Source: Novosphingobium profundi (GTDB lineage Bacteria > Pseudomonadota > Alphaproteobacteria > Sphingomonadales > Sphingomonadaceae). From it: 64,000 bases of DNA. The stretch spans positions 124,001 to 188,000 of the forward strand of contig NZ_JAIVLF010000001.1 in NCBI RefSeq assembly GCF_020524485.1, written 5' to 3'. A program made the position numbers and the translations under genes. Of the stretch, positions 63,174-64,000 are shown piece by piece. The first letter of the stretch is position 1; every line of letters starts with the position of its first letter. The notes beneath the pieces are model-generated. The model saw only the letters and a list, made by a program, of their open reading frames with translations. It was not told the origin of the DNA and did no database searches.

Positions 63174-64000
63174 ATGGCCGAAATGAAGACACCCCAGGAA
63201 CACCGCGAGGCCGCACGCGCCTACGTGCGCTACGAAAAGGACACCGAGCGCCGCATCGCGACGCTGACGCTGGTGCGCCCGGCGCGCGGCAACGCGACCA
63301 CGATCGGCATGCGCATGCTCTATGCCGACTACGTCCACCGCGCCAATGTCGATGATGAGGTGAAGGTCCTCGTCATTCGCGGCGAGGGGGAGGACCTGGG
63401 CACCGGAGGCGACCTGGATGAGCACGGCGACATGTACCTCAACCCCAAGGACGGGGAGAGCTTCCTGCCCGACCTGGAGATCGACCCGGACGAGGACGTC
63501 GCCTGGCCGCCGCCGGGGTCCTACCGCCACCTCCACTCGCTGACCGACTATTACACGCGCGCGGCCGCAGGGCAGCGCCCGCTCCAGGAATTCAAGAAGA
63601 TCAGCATCGTCGAGGCCAAGGGATACTGCTACGGCTGGCATTTCTACCAGTGCGGGGATGCCGATATGGTGATCGCCTCGGACGATGCACTCTTCGGGCA
63701 CCCCTCGTTCCGTTATGCGGGCTGGGGGCCGCGCATGTGGAGCTGGCTGGAGACGATGGGCTACCGCAAGTTCGTCGAGATGGTCTTTACAGGGCGTCCC
63801 TTCACGGCCGACGAGATGGCGGACTGTAATTTCGTCAACTCGGTCGTGCCGCGCGCAGACCTCGAGGCCGAGGTCGCCAAGTACGCCGATGCCTGTTCGC
63901 GCTCGCGCCCGCTCGACGTGGTGGTGGCGCAAAAGACCTTCTTCGAGGCCTACAAACAGTACCGGGGCGAGTACCTGGGAAGCCTGCTTACCGGCTGGCT
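63174..64000 (+). CDS. Enoyl-CoA hydratase/isomerase family protein (cut by window end)
   Basis: Open frame of at least 275 codons running off the window. Crotonase features: TLTLVRPARGNATTIGMRML, VLVIRGEGEDLGTGGDLDEH as the first oxyanion segment, then a ~45-residue insertion (PPPGSYRHLHSLTDYYTRAA), EAKGYCYGWHFYQCGDADMV as the second, and FGHPSFRYAGWGPRM. The long acidic insertion between the oxyanion segments is unusual for the family and typical of ring-acting crotonases, though I cannot name one. GGGAGAGAGCC precedes the ATG. It is divergent from AraC, its likely regulator. Confidence 0.85.
   Translation, partial: MAEMKTPQEHREAARAYVRYEKDTERRIATLTLVRPARGNATTIGMRMLYADYVHRANVDDEVKVLVIRGEGEDLGTGGDLDEHGDMYLNPKDGESFLPDLEIDPDEDVAWPPPGSYRHLHSLTDYYTRAAAGQRPLQEFKKISIVEAKGYCYGWHFYQCGDADMVIASDDALFGHPSFRYAGWGPRMWSWLETMGYRKFVEMVFTGRPFTADEMADCNFVNSVVPRADLEAEVAKYADACSRSRPLDVVVAQKTFFEAYKQYRGEYLGSLLTGW

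Overview
This 64 kb window is GC-rich, gene-dense and bacterial. It looks like an alphaproteobacterium of the Sphingomonadales, most likely Novosphingobium or Sphingobium. That placement is inferred from the very high GC, the sphingomonad-type TonB-dependent receptor, the many Rieske and P450 oxygenases, and the repeated CoA-dependent catabolic gene families. I see no rRNA, tRNA, CRISPR array, transposase, plasmid or phage genes. No gap without a gene is longer than 300 bases.

Almost every gene belongs to oxidative catabolism of a hydrophobic, probably branched or alicyclic (steroid-, terpenoid- or isoprenoid-like) carboxylic acid. Layout: (1) 9-1104, an SDR and a [3Fe-4S]-type ferredoxin on the minus strand, divergent from a plus-strand operon of P450, DUF35 protein, SCP-x/Ltp2-type thiolase-fold protein, DUF2889 protein and amidohydrolase (1328-6218). 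(2) An IclR regulator (6327-7124), divergent from an unusual crotonase (7242-8231) across a gap holding a clear palindrome. (3) A minus-strand operon, 13778 down to 8151: family III CoA-transferase, 95-aa repeat protein, acyl-CoA ligase, domain-permuted CoA-transferase, amidohydrolase. (4) An SDR, a small secreted protein with a strong terminator, and a thiolase overlapping a MarR regulator (13994-17368). (5) 17619-28656, plus strand: MFS exporter, second P450, TonB receptor, MFS importer, carboxymuconolactone-decarboxylase-like protein, stand-alone lipoyl domain, Gfo/Idh oxidoreductase, and E1 alpha and beta of a 2-oxoacid dehydrogenase. (6) Two divergent pairs of acyl-CoA dehydrogenase subunits (28801-33117). 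(7) MFS, SDR, Rieske oxygenase, TauD dioxygenase, SDR, acyl-CoA ligase, second Rieske oxygenase, SDR and methylmalonate-semialdehyde-type dehydrogenase (33229-44328). (8) A tightly overlapping minus-strand beta-oxidation set for 2-methyl-branched acyl-CoAs (44489-51900). (9) A plus-strand operon with acyl-CoA dehydrogenase, CitE-like lyase, CoA-transferase and crotonase (52083-56202). (10) A MarR gene, an SMP-30-like protein, hydantoinase B and A subunits, an AraC regulator and a crotonase cut by the window end.

Together the genes give uptake (TonB receptor, MFS), oxygenation (P450s, Rieske, TauD), CoA activation (ligases, CoA-transferases), several beta-oxidation rounds, retro-aldol or thiolytic cleavage, and entry to central metabolism.

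The main feature the genes do not explain is a family of intergenic palindromic elements of about 115 bp. There are four full copies, one truncated copy and two partial copies. Each full copy is an inverted pair of hairpins with covarying stems, and most copies lie between convergent genes. They look like REPIN/BIME-type elements that may also act as two-way terminators.
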